DNA of 64,000 nt from CAVPWP01 sp050789285 (lineage in GTDB: Bacteria; Pseudomonadota; Alphaproteobacteria; Rhodobacterales; Rhodobacteraceae): positions 744,001 to 808,000 of the forward strand of contig NZ_JBOUVX010000002.1 in the NCBI RefSeq assembly GCF_050789285.1, read 5' to 3'. A program made the translations under genes and the position numbers. Positions 52,651 through 61,551 of this stretch are shown here, piece by piece (the stretch's first letter is position 1; every line of letters begins with the position of its first letter). The notes beneath the pieces were generated by a model. The model saw only the letters and a program-made list of their open reading frames with translations. It was not told the DNA's origin and searched no databases.

Positions 52651-53835
52651 ATGGGCGGCCTCGTCACAAACCTCGATATCTCGGATTTCACGCGACGCTG
52701 TATCGAGGATTACCTAACTGGTCTGGGAATTGCGCCCGACGACTTCCACGGCGCGATCGGCGAGCAGGACGAGATGTATCACAACGCGATCGCGGTGAAA
52801 CACACTACCGATTTCGCCTACTTCAAGTACATCGAATCCGGGCGCTGTACCCACGACGCGATGCGACAGTTCTACGACCACTTCTTCGGAGGTCCGGACA
52901 ACATCGGGTCCGTACTTGAATTCGCCAGCGGCCACGGGCGCGCGACCCGCTATCTGATGCACTACATCCCGAAGGAACGTATCTGGGTGTCGGACATCTA
53001 TGCCGACGCGATGGCGTTCCAGAAGTCGTACTTCGGGGTCAACACGATCCTTTCCTATGACGATCCCGACAAGATCGTTTGCGACCGCAAGTTCGACGCG
53101 ATCACCGCAATGTCGCTGTTCACGCATCTTCCCGAGGGGTTGTTCGGTCGGTGGCTGAAGAAGCTGGCGTCGCTGCTTGAAGATGACGGCGTCCTGTTCG
53201 TGACCGCGCGCGAGGCCGGCACGGTTCTGGGAACCCGAAACCTCGACGGGATCGAGCAGACCGGGATCGTCTATGAGCACACGTCCGAAAGCAGGACGCT
53301 TTCGACGGACATCTATGGGATGACGACCGTGACCGATGCGTTCATGCGCCGGCAGATCGCCGAGTTCATCTCGCCGGATGCGCAGGTGCAGGTCTTCCGG
53401 CGCGGCCTCTATCTGAATCAGGACCTCTACGCGATCACCTTGCGCGAGCCCGCGCGCTTTCCGCCCATCGACTTGAAGCGCCCACCCACCGGCGGCCGGG
53501 CCGACTGCTGGGTGCCGGTGCGCGGCGGCAAGGACCTTTACATCAGTGGCTGGGCCGTCGACTTGAACGATGGCCACGACATCGCCGAGGTGGACCTGTC
53601 GGTCGACAATGTCTCGCTGGGGGCGCTGGAGCTTGGACCCTATGTCGTGTCCGACTTCGGGAAGTACTTCCCGGGTCTTGAGAACGCGCCGAAGGCCTTC
53701 GCCATTCGGCTGCCTGTCGCCGACCTACAGGACGACAGCATCGTGAAGACGACGGTCCGCAGCTCGACCGGCGCGCAGGTGGAGTTCTACGCGCCGCCCA
53801 TCACGACCCTGGGGCAGGCGGACCCGCAAAGCTAG
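52651..53835 (+). CDS. Class I SAM-dependent methyltransferase with C-terminal beta-rich domain
   Basis: 394 residues from ATG 52651, with AAGGGGAA five bases upstream; a TTG at 52618 in frame is less likely. Motif I appears as VLEFASGHGRATRYL (88-102), then RIWVSDIYADAMAF, DAITAMSLFTHLPE and LASLLEDDGVLFVTARE. Residues of about 280-394 form a separate domain beginning DLYISGWAVDLNDGHDIAEVDLSVDN, resembling Ig-like GWAxD modules attached to surface-glycan enzymes. The target is unknown; sugar or glycan methylation fits the setting. Codon use seems slightly less GC-biased than in the flanking housekeeping genes. Confidence 0.75.
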   Translation: MGGLVTNLDISDFTRRCIEDYLTGLGIAPDDFHGAIGEQDEMYHNAIAVKHTTDFAYFKYIESGRCTHDAMRQFYDHFFGGPDNIGSVLEFASGHGRATRYLMHYIPKERIWVSDIYADAMAFQKSYFGVNTILSYDDPDKIVCDRKFDAITAMSLFTHLPEGLFGRWLKKLASLLEDDGVLFVTAREAGTVLGTRNLDGIEQTGIVYEHTSESRTLSTDIYGMTTVTDAFMRRQIAEFISPDAQVQVFRRGLYLNQDLYAITLREPARFPPIDLKRPPTGGRADCWVPVRGGKDLYISGWAVDLNDGHDIAEVDLSVDNVSLGALELGPYVVSDFGKYFPGLENAPKAFAIRLPVADLQDDSIVKTTVRSSTGAQVEFYAPPITTLGQADPQS

Positions 53836-53841
53836 AATCCG

Positions 53842-53855
53842 CTCCGCCGGCGGAG
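53842..53855. repeat. 14-bp perfect palindrome after the methyltransferase gene
   Basis: CTCCGCCGGCGGAG lies 6 bp after the stop codon. No T-run follows, so it is either a weak hairpin terminator or chance in GC-rich DNA. Confidence 0.3.
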
Positions 53856-53926
53856 TGCGCCGCGGCCAAGCGGACACCCGCGCGAACGCAGCGCACGGCA
53901 GTTGCGGTTCCTGTCCCCGCCTTGGC

Positions 53927-54838
53927 CTACTGCGCCCCGCGCCGCGCCTCGAGCCGCACGAGCAGCCGGTCAAGCTCGGCCATCGTCTCGGGCGTGAGCT
54001 TCGGGCCGGGACGCCGCACCGTCGCATGCGCGATCGCGCCGCGGCGGGCCAGCACCTCCTTGCGGATCGCAAGGCCAAGGCCGGGCTGCGTCTCGAACCG
54101 GATGAGCGGCAGGTAGATGTCGAAGATGTCGTGGGCGCGTTCCATGTCTCCGGCCTTCGCCGCAGCGACCACGTCGCGCATCATCTCGGGATAGGCGAAG
54201 CCGGTCATCGCGCCGTCGGCCCCGCGCGCGACCTCTTCGGGCAGGAACAGCCCGCCGTTGCCGCACAGGATAGAAATCCGTCGCGCGCCCTTGTCCGAGG
54301 CCCGGCGCAGCGTCGTGATCTTGTCGAGGCCGGGCCAGTCCTCGTGCTTGAGCATCACGCAGGTCGGGCAGTCCTCGACGATCCGCAGGATCACCGATGG
54401 GTCGAGCGTGACGCCCGTAACCAGAGGAAAGTCCTGAAGGACAAATGGGATATCGCCAAGCACCTCGGCCACGGTGCGGAAATAGCCGGTGATCTGGGCG
54501 TCGGTGCGCAGGTGTCCGGGCGGGGCGACCATCACGCCTGCGGCGCCCCTGTCCATCGCGGCCTTGGCCAGCGCCTCGATCGCGGCAAAGCCCGGGGCCG
54601 AGACGCCGACGACGACGGGAATGCCCGCGCGCGCGGTCACGCGCGTAACGACCTGAAGCGCCTCGTCCTGGGTCAGCTTCCCGGCTTCGCCCATGATGCC
54701 AAGGATGGTCAGCCCCGTCGCACCGGCCCCGACGTAGAAGTCGGTCGCGCGGTCGACGCTGGCAAGATCGAGCGCGCCGTCGGGCAGAAACGGCGTGGCG
54801 GCGATGGTGAAGACGCCGGCGGCGGATTCGGAAAGCAT
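53927..54838 (-). CDS. DapA-family aldolase/dehydratase, probably acting on a 2-keto-3-deoxy sugar acid
   Basis: 303 residues. TIM barrel of the DHDPS/NAL family: TIAATPFLPDGALDL, GIMGEAGKLTQDEAL and the Schiff-base lysine in VMLKHEDWPG. The catalytic tyrosine of DapA (YNxPxRT) is replaced by Gln-Asp in VLQDFPLVTG. QD-P at this site, and the C-terminal pattern GAMTGFAYPEMMRDVV...YLPLIRFETQPGLGLAIRKEVL, recall L-2-keto-3-deoxyarabonate dehydratases. A role in lysine synthesis is therefore unlikely. It stands alone on the minus strand between surface genes; partners are not visible. Confidence 0.75.
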   Translation of the reverse strand: MLSESAAGVFTIAATPFLPDGALDLASVDRATDFYVGAGATGLTILGIMGEAGKLTQDEALQVVTRVTARAGIPVVVGVSAPGFAAIEALAKAAMDRGAAGVMVAPPGHLRTDAQITGYFRTVAEVLGDIPFVLQDFPLVTGVTLDPSVILRIVEDCPTCVMLKHEDWPGLDKITTLRRASDKGARRISILCGNGGLFLPEEVARGADGAMTGFAYPEMMRDVVAAAKAGDMERAHDIFDIYLPLIRFETQPGLGLAIRKEVLARRGAIAHATVRRPGPKLTPETMAELDRLLVRLEARRGAQ

Positions 54839-54943
54839 GTCAGTCGATCATCCAGTTCTTGCGGTGCGGGCGACACTGGCCCCGATCGCGCCGCGCCGTC
54901 AACCACGGTCGGCCAAGGGGGTTTTCCAGCGGCAGAAAAGCGT

Positions 54944-54973
54944 TGACCTGAAAGCATGGCCTCCATCACAATC
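54944..54973 (+). promoter_or_regulatory. Candidate promoter upstream of the RTX gene
   Basis: TTGACC (54944-54949) and CACAAT (54968-54973) are 18 bases apart in the 227-bp gap before the RTX gene. A start near 54980 would leave an 85-base leader. Confidence 0.35.
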
Positions 54974-55065
54974 ATCGAAAGAGTTTCGGGGCGCGACCCC
55001 ATTGCCAGATCCGCAGATCGGCAGCGTCGTGGCCCAAGGACCATTTTCTGGGACCGGGGGGCCTC

Positions 55066-58000
55066 ATGACGACGTATTCCTTCACCGCTTACAAGGTGAC
55101 TTACGACAGCAACGACGATCCGGTAGGGTTCGCGCTGACGACGTTTGAACTGGTCTTCTCCGAAGGCGTCACCCCTGCGTTCGCCTATTCCATCCTCGAT
55201 GCACCGCCGGGCGAGTTGCCCGAGGTGGACTTCGTCGACGTCAATTCATCCGATATCCGCGTCGATGGCGTATCGCTGAACCAGGAGGGGCCCTTCGAGG
55301 CGACCTACTTCGGGACAATCGTCTGGAACACCGGGGGCGGCAACCAGTCGACCCAGATCCTGGCGCTGTTCGACGCCGACACGAATACCGAGTTCTACAT
55401 CCCGCTTTTCGGGGCCAATCCCGGCTTGACCAATCTGAGCGGCTTTATCGCTTTCGAAGGGGCGATCCTGTCCGAGGGTCCGGCGGCAAGCCCCTATGCC
55501 GCAGGCGAAACCTGGAACGTGGCGACAAGCCCTCGGGCAACGACGACCCAGAACGACCTCTTCATCGGGACCGAGTTCGACGACTTCTTCGACGGCGGCG
55601 CGGGCAACGACACGATCTTCGGCAACGGCGGAAACGACACGATCGTCGGCGGTGCGGGCAACGATTCGCTCAATCCAGGGGGAAGCAACGATTTCGACGA
55701 CATCCGGCCGGGCTCGGGCAACGACACGATCAACCTGACGGACATGTCGACGGCCTACACGTTCCTATACTACGGTGATCTCGGCAACTACTACGCGCCC
55801 TTCAACACGGGGATCGTCGCCAACCTCAGCGGTGGCGGGGCGGCCGACACGATCACCAAGAACGGCACCCACACCGACACGATCATCGGTTTCGACGTCG
55901 CGCTTTACAACGACATCGGCTTCGGGCTGTTCGGTACGGATCTGGCGGACACCTTCAATCTGACGAACCTGAACGGGAGCAACCCGTTCGGCGCCTTTTT
56001 CGAGATCACTCCGGGCCGCGGCGTCGACAGCTACCTCATCAGTGGCGCCGCCCTCGGCCGCATCAACTTCGACGAGGACGCCAACTTCAACGGCGCGACG
56101 CAGGGGCTCAGCATCAACCTTGCGACGGGTCAGATCTTCAACGACGGCTTCGGTAACGCCGAGACGATCAGCACTTCGAACGGTGGCTATATCCAGCGCA
56201 TCCGGGGGACGAACAACAACGACAGCATCATCGGAAGCGCAGCCGACGAAACCTTCGGTCTTCTTGGAGGCAACGACACGCTTAACGGCGGCAACGGCTT
56301 CGACCGCGTCAGGTATGACCAAGGCGAAGTGTTCAATCTTGTCGTCGACCTTGGAGCGGGTACGGCGACCGGGACGATCGACTGGCGCGGGAATGTCTTT
56401 GGCTTCACGCACAGCCTGACCAGCATCGAGCGTGTGGACGGCAGCCGTTTCAACGATGACCAGATCTTCGGGAGCGGTGCGAACGAATTCCTGCGCGGCC
56501 GGGGCGGCAATGATGAGCTTTTCGGCAACGGAGGCAACGACACGATCTACGGCGACCAGGGCGGTGACACCATCGACGGCGGCGGTGGCGACGACTACAT
56601 CAACCCCGGTTCCGACGACTTCGACTTCGATTTCGACTTCATCAACGGATCGACCGGCAACGACACGATCGATCTGCAGGACGTCGTGTCGAACTTCGTC
56701 GAAATCAATTATCAGAACCTCGGTGCGCCGCTGTCGGTGACGCTGGACGTGGACGACGACACCGTCGTCGTGAACAAGGGCGTGAACGGCACAGACACAG
56801 TGCTGGGGGCACGGAATTCGGCGCTCACGGCCGATGGCTTCCGCATCGTCGGCTCGAACGGCGGCGACAGCTTCGCGATCGACTACAACACGCTTGGTGG
56901 CTTTCTTGTCTTCATCCGTCCCGGCGCGGGCCTCGACAGCTATTCGCTTGAAGGGGGGCGGACCGAAGTTTCGCTGGAACTGGGGCGCGCGGTCGATTTC
57001 AGCCCGTCGCCCTTCGGCGTGAACGTGAACCTGGGCCTTGGATCGGGCCAGATCATCAACGACGGCTTCGGCAACACCGAAACGATCTCGGGTGCGGGGT
57101 ACTTTCGGGAGATCCGCGCCTCGAACCGCACCGATACGATCATCGGCGGCACCGGAGACGAGCAGTTCTGGCTTTACGGCGGCGCCGACACGCTGAACGG
57201 GGGCGCTGGCTTCGACTGGGTGCGCTATGACGATGCCGTCGCGGTCAACGTCAATCTGGGGGGCGGAACGGCGACGGGCACCATCTCCTATGATGGGGCG
57301 CCCGCCCAGGCGTTCAGCCACACGATCAGCAACATCGAGGCCGTGCGCGGATCGCGGAACGGAAACGACACGATCACGGGCAACGCGGGCGACAACCATC
57401 TGCGCGGCCGGGGCGGGAACGACACGCTGTCGGGCGTGAACGGCAACGACACGCTTGAGGGGGAAGACGGCAACGACTCGCTTGTCGGCGGGCAAGGCAA
57501 CGACGAGCTGCGCGGCGGGGAAGGGAACGACACCCTTCTGGGCGGCGACGGCGACGATTTCCTCGATGACGGTCGGGGCATCGACTCGGTGGATGGCGGC
57601 GCGGGCCGCGATTTCTACTTCCGCGATTTCGAGGGCGACGGTTTCGCGCCCGGATCGCTTCAGCCGGTGCTCGACCTTTCGCTGGGTCGGCTTTACGACG
57701 CGCCCAGTCCGGGCGTGTTCGACACGATCCTGAACATCGAAGAGGCCGAGTTCCGCGGCGCCTTCAACGCCACCATGATCGGCAATGCCGAGGACAACTG
57801 GTTTCGGGCCGACCTGGGCGACGACTCGCTGCTTGGCGGGGCGGGCGATGACACGCTGCGCGGCGAAGGCGGCAACGACACGCTGCGCGGCGGCGATGGC
57901 CAGGACAATCTGCGGGGCGGCGACGGAAACGACCTTCTCGATGCCTCGGGCGGAAGCGTGGCGTCGAACGGCTTCGGCGACTTCGTCGAACCGGGGCGCG

Positions 58001-60624
58001 GCACGAACACCGTCCTGGGCCACGAGGGCCTTTGGAACGCCGGCGAGGGGATCGACATCTTCTACCTCGACGTCACGGGCTCGGGCGGTCTGACCTTCAC
58101 GATCAACGCCAACGGCTTCGGCACGGTCCAAAGCGCCATCGGCGGCGTCGTGAACGACACGTTCACGTACACACACTATTTCCATGGCACGAACGATGCC
58201 GACACGTTCACCCGTGCAGCCAATGAAGATCGCTGGTTCGGCTTCCGCGGGGGGGCCGGCAATGACACGTTCAACGGTGCGTCGAATGGCACCGACTATG
58301 TCGACTATTGGGACGATTCCGAATACGAGGGGGGTGGTGCTGTCACGGTCAACTTGCTGACCGGGACCGCTACCGATGGATTCGGCGACGCCGACACGCT
58401 TGTGGACATCGAGAATGTCCGGGGATCGAAGTTCGGGGACAGCCTGACCGGCAACGCGGACAACAACGAGTTGGAAGGCATGGACGGCAACGACACGATC
58501 AACGGTGGCGACGGCGACGACACGCTGATCGGCGGCGGCGGAAACGACCAGCTGAACGGCGGCGCGGGGGATGATTTCATCTTGCCGGGAATCGGTCAGG
58601 ACAGCGTCAACGGCGGCAGTGGCTTCGATACAGTTGCCTACGACGATGGAAGTCTTCCGGCTGGAATCTCGGCGCTTCTGCTTTCGGGGTCGAACTGGCG
58701 GGTGGACGAGGTCGGCGGATCGTCTGACCTCCTCTTCGATGTCGAGGCCATCATCGGCACCGGATCGAACGACACGCTGAACGGCAGCGCCGGTACGATC
58801 AACCTCAGCCTCTTCGGGGGGGGCGGCAACGACAGCATCCTGGGCGGCAGCGGCGGCGACTACTTCCAGGGCGGGCAGGGCAACGACACGATCAACGGCG
58901 GCACGCAGCCGACCGATCAGCTGGACTTCATCAGCTACTACTGGGACATCCGTCAGGCGAACGACAACGGCGCAAACCTGAGCACCGGGATCGTCGTGGC
59001 CTACTCGTCCGAGACGAATGCCACCGTCAGCAACGACGGCTTCGGCACGTCGGATACCCTGATCGGCATCGAGGGCATCGAAGGCACCGAGTTCGCGGAC
59101 AGCATGACCGGTGCCGGTGGCACCCAGTTCTTCCGCGGACTTGCCGGCAACGATACGCTGAACGGCGGCGCGGGTGTCGACTGGGCGTCCTACCGGAACA
59201 CGACGAACAAGGGCGGGTTCCAGGGTGCCGTCCTCAACTTCGTGACCAACAGCTTCACCGACACCTACGGCAACACGGACACGCTGATCAGCATCGAGAA
59301 CATCTCGGGCTCGGACTTCGGCGATCTGATCACCGGGAACGCCGGCATCGCGCGCGAACTGAACGGCAATGGCGGCAATGACACGATCAACGCCGGCGAC
59401 CAGAACGACACGATCGACGGCGGGGATGGCAATGACAGCCTGAACGGCGGCGGTGGCGGCGACGACATTCGCGGAGGCAACGGCACCGACAACATTGACG
59501 GCAGCTTCGGCGCGGACACGATCCGTGGTCAGGAAGGCAACGACACGCTGATCGGTGGTTTTGGCCTCGACCTCATCTTCGGTGGCAGCGGAAATGATCT
59601 GATCACCGGTGGCAACGATCAGGACACCCTCTATGGCGATACCGGGGCTGATACGCTGGATGGTGGCGAGAACTCGGACCGCTACTTCCTTGCCGACGCG
59701 CTCGACACGCTGAACGACACCGGCACCGTGGGCTATGACGAGGCCTTCATCACCTCGGCCACCGGGCTGTCGATCAACGTCTCGGGCTGGAGCGGGATCG
59801 AGCGGATCAACGGCTTCAACGGCAACGACACCCTGAATGCCTCGACCGCGTCGACGGCCTGGGTCCTGTCCGGCGAGAATGGCAACGACTCGCTGATTGG
59901 CAGCGCGCAAAGCGACATTCTTCTGGGCGGCGCTGGCGACGACTTCCTGTCAGGCGGTGACGGCGCAGACCAGATGCTTGGCGGAACCGGGAACGATACT
60001 TTCGTCGGCGGTGCGGGCGATGATGCCTTTTTCGTCGGCGAAGCGGGCGACGTGGTGCAGGATGGCGGCGCCGGTTTCGACAAGGTGCAGATCAACAACG
60101 CCGCCGGCGTGTCGCTGTCGATCGGCACTTGGCTCGGGATCGAGCGGGTGAACGGCTTCACCGGAAACGACGCCATCGACGCGACCGGCTTTGCCACCGG
60201 CCTGCTCTTCGACGGGCGCGGGGGCAACGATACGCTGATCGGCGGCAACGGCAACGATCTGTTCTATGCCGGCGATGGGAACGATTCCGTCTTCGGCGGC
60301 GCGGGCAACGATGCGCTGATTGGCGATGCCGGCAACGACAGCCTGAACGGCGGCACGGGCGACGACTTCCTGCTGGGCCTTGGCGGCGCCGATGTCTTCG
60401 TCTTCGACGATGCCTGGGGCAACGACGTGGTGAAGGACTTCACCGACGGGGTGGACCTTCTCAACTTTGCGCTGCATTCGGGCGTCAGCTCGCTGTCGGA
60501 CCTGGTCATCCAACAGTCCGGCGCGAACACCCGGATCACGCTGGCGACACCCGGTGCGGACGTGCTGACGCTGGCCGATTTCGATGCGGCCGACCTCAGC
60601 GCGGCCGACTTCCAGTTCGCCTGA
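55066..60624 (+). CDS. Giant RTX (hemolysin-type calcium-binding repeat) secreted protein
   Basis: 1852 residues, no Sec signal peptide. Residues 1-155 are an unassigned N-terminal domain (TTYSFTAYKVTYDSNDDPVG). From about 165 onward roughly a dozen clusters of GGxGxDxLx nonapeptides occur (for example near 168-208, 464-518, 765-848, 904-961, 1124-1188, 1425-1538, 1584-1665 and 1707-1770), separated by beta-rich modules of 70-150 residues. The end, GADVFVFDDAWGNDVVKDF...VLTLADFDAADLSAADFQF, fits a C-terminal type I secretion signal. It should fold outside the cell on binding Ca2+. No protease, lipase or adhesin catalytic domain was recognised. No type I transporter genes are in the window. 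Confidence 0.9.
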   Translation: MTTYSFTAYKVTYDSNDDPVGFALTTFELVFSEGVTPAFAYSILDAPPGELPEVDFVDVNSSDIRVDGVSLNQEGPFEATYFGTIVWNTGGGNQSTQILALFDADTNTEFYIPLFGANPGLTNLSGFIAFEGAILSEGPAASPYAAGETWNVATSPRATTTQNDLFIGTEFDDFFDGGAGNDTIFGNGGNDTIVGGAGNDSLNPGGSNDFDDIRPGSGNDTINLTDMSTAYTFLYYGDLGNYYAPFNTGIVANLSGGGAADTITKNGTHTDTIIGFDVALYNDIGFGLFGTDLADTFNLTNLNGSNPFGAFFEITPGRGVDSYLISGAALGRINFDEDANFNGATQGLSINLATGQIFNDGFGNAETISTSNGGYIQRIRGTNNNDSIIGSAADETFGLLGGNDTLNGGNGFDRVRYDQGEVFNLVVDLGAGTATGTIDWRGNVFGFTHSLTSIERVDGSRFNDDQIFGSGANEFLRGRGGNDELFGNGGNDTIYGDQGGDTIDGGGGDDYINPGSDDFDFDFDFINGSTGNDTIDLQDVVSNFVEINYQNLGAPLSVTLDVDDDTVVVNKGVNGTDTVLGARNSALTADGFRIVGSNGGDSFAIDYNTLGGFLVFIRPGAGLDSYSLEGGRTEVSLELGRAVDFSPSPFGVNVNLGLGSGQIINDGFGNTETISGAGYFREIRASNRTDTIIGGTGDEQFWLYGGADTLNGGAGFDWVRYDDAVAVNVNLGGGTATGTISYDGAPAQAFSHTISNIEAVRGSRNGNDTITGNAGDNHLRGRGGNDTLSGVNGNDTLEGEDGNDSLVGGQGNDELRGGEGNDTLLGGDGDDFLDDGRGIDSVDGGAGRDFYFRDFEGDGFAPGSLQPVLDLSLGRLYDAPSPGVFDTILNIEEAEFRGAFNATMIGNAEDNWFRADLGDDSLLGGAGDDTLRGEGGNDTLRGGDGQDNLRGGDGNDLLDASGGSVASNGFGDFVEPGRGTNTVLGHEGLWNAGEGIDIFYLDVTGSGGLTFTINANGFGTVQSAIGGVVNDTFTYTHYFHGTNDADTFTRAANEDRWFGFRGGAGNDTFNGASNGTDYVDYWDDSEYEGGGAVTVNLLTGTATDGFGDADTLVDIENVRGSKFGDSLTGNADNNELEGMDGNDTINGGDGDDTLIGGGGNDQLNGGAGDDFILPGIGQDSVNGGSGFDTVAYDDGSLPAGISALLLSGSNWRVDEVGGSSDLLFDVEAIIGTGSNDTLNGSAGTINLSLFGGGGNDSILGGSGGDYFQGGQGNDTINGGTQPTDQLDFISYYWDIRQANDNGANLSTGIVVAYSSETNATVSNDGFGTSDTLIGIEGIEGTEFADSMTGAGGTQFFRGLAGNDTLNGGAGVDWASYRNTTNKGGFQGAVLNFVTNSFTDTYGNTDTLISIENISGSDFGDLITGNAGIARELNGNGGNDTINAGDQNDTIDGGDGNDSLNGGGGGDDIRGGNGTDNIDGSFGADTIRGQEGNDTLIGGFGLDLIFGGSGNDLITGGNDQDTLYGDTGADTLDGGENSDRYFLADALDTLNDTGTVGYDEAFITSATGLSINVSGWSGIERINGFNGNDTLNASTASTAWVLSGENGNDSLIGSAQSDILLGGAGDDFLSGGDGADQMLGGTGNDTFVGGAGDDAFFVGEAGDVVQDGGAGFDKVQINNAAGVSLSIGTWLGIERVNGFTGNDAIDATGFATGLLFDGRGGNDTLIGGNGNDLFYAGDGNDSVFGGAGNDALIGDAGNDSLNGGTGDDFLLGLGGADVFVFDDAWGNDVVKDFTDGVDLLNFALHSGVSSLSDLVIQQSGANTRITLATPGADVLTLADFDAADLSAADFQFA
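55672..57564 (+). repeat. Tandem internal duplication in the RTX gene (about 310 codons each)
   Basis: Unit 1 (about 55672-56601) and unit 2 (about 56602-57564) share the same order of protein motifs. Each has an NPG start, then GNDTI-L-D, TDT-IG/LG, DGFGN-ETIS, a TDTIIGG/NDSIIGS cluster, FD-VRYD, a GTATGTI strand, FxHxxxxIExVxGSR, then RGRGGND repeats. Identity is clearly partial, so the duplication is old. Confidence 0.7.
59701..60310 (+). repeat. Second internal duplication in the RTX gene (about 115 codons each)
   Basis: The segment starting near 59701 (LDTLNDTGTVGYDEA, SINVSGWSGIERINGFNGNDTL) recurs from about 60046 (GDVVQDGGAGFDKV, LSIGTWLGIERVNGFTGNDAI). Each copy ends in a run of RTX nonapeptides. 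Confidence 0.7.
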
Positions 60625-60630
60625 GGTCAG

Positions 60631-61551
60631 TCAGGTCTGCGCCGGCTGTCTGTAGCCGAAGAATCGGGCGTAGTCGCACCTGCCCAGGGTGCGACGAAGC
60701 CGGTCCGCTTCGCCAGACGAAAAAGCCTGGGCAGCAGGTTGCGAATGGGGCTTCGTGGCGCTCACGTTGTCCTGCGGCAAGACCGCTTCGGCCGGCAGGC
60801 CAAGGTCGTCGCGCAGGGCAAGGTATCCTTCTTGCAAGTCTTCGTACCTTATCAGGTAGGCGTTGACCCAGTCGGGGTCGCGTTTCCACATGCCGCGGCG
60901 ATAGGGTTGGAATTCCGTGAGAGTGATCCCCGTCGCGCTTGTGTAGTGGGTGTCGAACCACCTCAGCGGGCGGATCATGACAAAAAACAGTGATAGAAAC
61001 TCATGGTGCAGGTCCTTCGGCACGACGTCATCGACGGCCGCCTTCAGGCGATGGTCGCCCCATTGGATATTCGCGAGATCCTCGATCCGTTCCGCCACCT
61101 CGGACAGCCACCGAAGTGCCACCAGAAGACACGCCGACAGCGCGTCGGCCTCGGCCTCCGGGTCGCCCAGTTCAAGGGTTCGCCCGATCCCGCGAAACAA
61201 CACCATGTAGCGCGGCAGGTCCTGCAGGATTGCAGATCGGAACCATGACAGGGGCTCGCGAACCAGGGTCACAAGGACGAACCGCTTGCGGGGCCCCGTG
61301 CCGTCGCGCACCTGGTTGAGCATGCGTGTGGTCGTGAACGCCGCCGAAAGCTGGTCGAATTCGACCTGGGCGGCATAATCCGAGGTGTTGGGGTCACAGA
61401 TGTAGGGAACCACCCTCATCAGGCAATCTGCGCCAAGAAGATGGCTCTGGATCGCGTGAAAGCCTGGCGCGGAATTGATCGCGTTGACGACCGACGTGCT
61501 TGCGACCTTCCCGAATTGATAGACGACGACGATCGTGTGGATGTCCTGCAT
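60631..61551 (-). CDS. Sulfotransferase-like protein
   Basis: 306 residues from ATG 61551, which overlaps the FkbM gene stop (TGATG). FGKVASTSVVNAI (residues 13-25) fits the 5'-phosphosulfate-binding loop of PAPS-dependent sulfotransferases, and FVLVTLVREPLSWFRSAI the 3'-phosphate-binding strand-helix. The rest is mostly helical, with YLIRYEDLQEGYLALRDDLGLP near the end, common in carbohydrate sulfotransferases. It probably transfers sulfate from PAPS to a sugar in the cytoplasm. Its stop lies 6 bp from the stop of the convergent RTX gene. Confidence 0.75.
   Translation of the reverse strand: MQDIHTIVVVYQFGKVASTSVVNAINSAPGFHAIQSHLLGADCLMRVVPYICDPNTSDYAAQVEFDQLSAAFTTTRMLNQVRDGTGPRKRFVLVTLVREPLSWFRSAILQDLPRYMVLFRGIGRTLELGDPEAEADALSACLLVALRWLSEVAERIEDLANIQWGDHRLKAAVDDVVPKDLHHEFLSLFFVMIRPLRWFDTHYTSATGITLTEFQPYRRGMWKRDPDWVNAYLIRYEDLQEGYLALRDDLGLPAEAVLPQDNVSATKPHSQPAAQAFSSGEADRLRRTLGRCDYARFFGYRQPAQT

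Noticed and set aside
52249..52691. Small open frames on both strands between the AlgX-like and methyltransferase genes
   Set aside because: No ribosome-binding site, no hydrophobic core and no family pattern; described as gene-free instead.
55765..59910. A 1381-codon open frame on the minus strand opposite the RTX gene
   Set aside because: It is a by-product of the repetitive GC-rich RTX codons (Gly-Asn-Asp repeats read backwards as Val/Ala/Arg-rich text). It has no protein family features and would overlap a clear RTX gene completely.
55570..60375. CRISPR or tandem DNA repeats
   Set aside because: The periodic GGCAACGA-type signal is codon-level RTX repetition in frame with a protein; spacing and sequence vary as expected for nonapeptides, without identical repeats and unique spacers.
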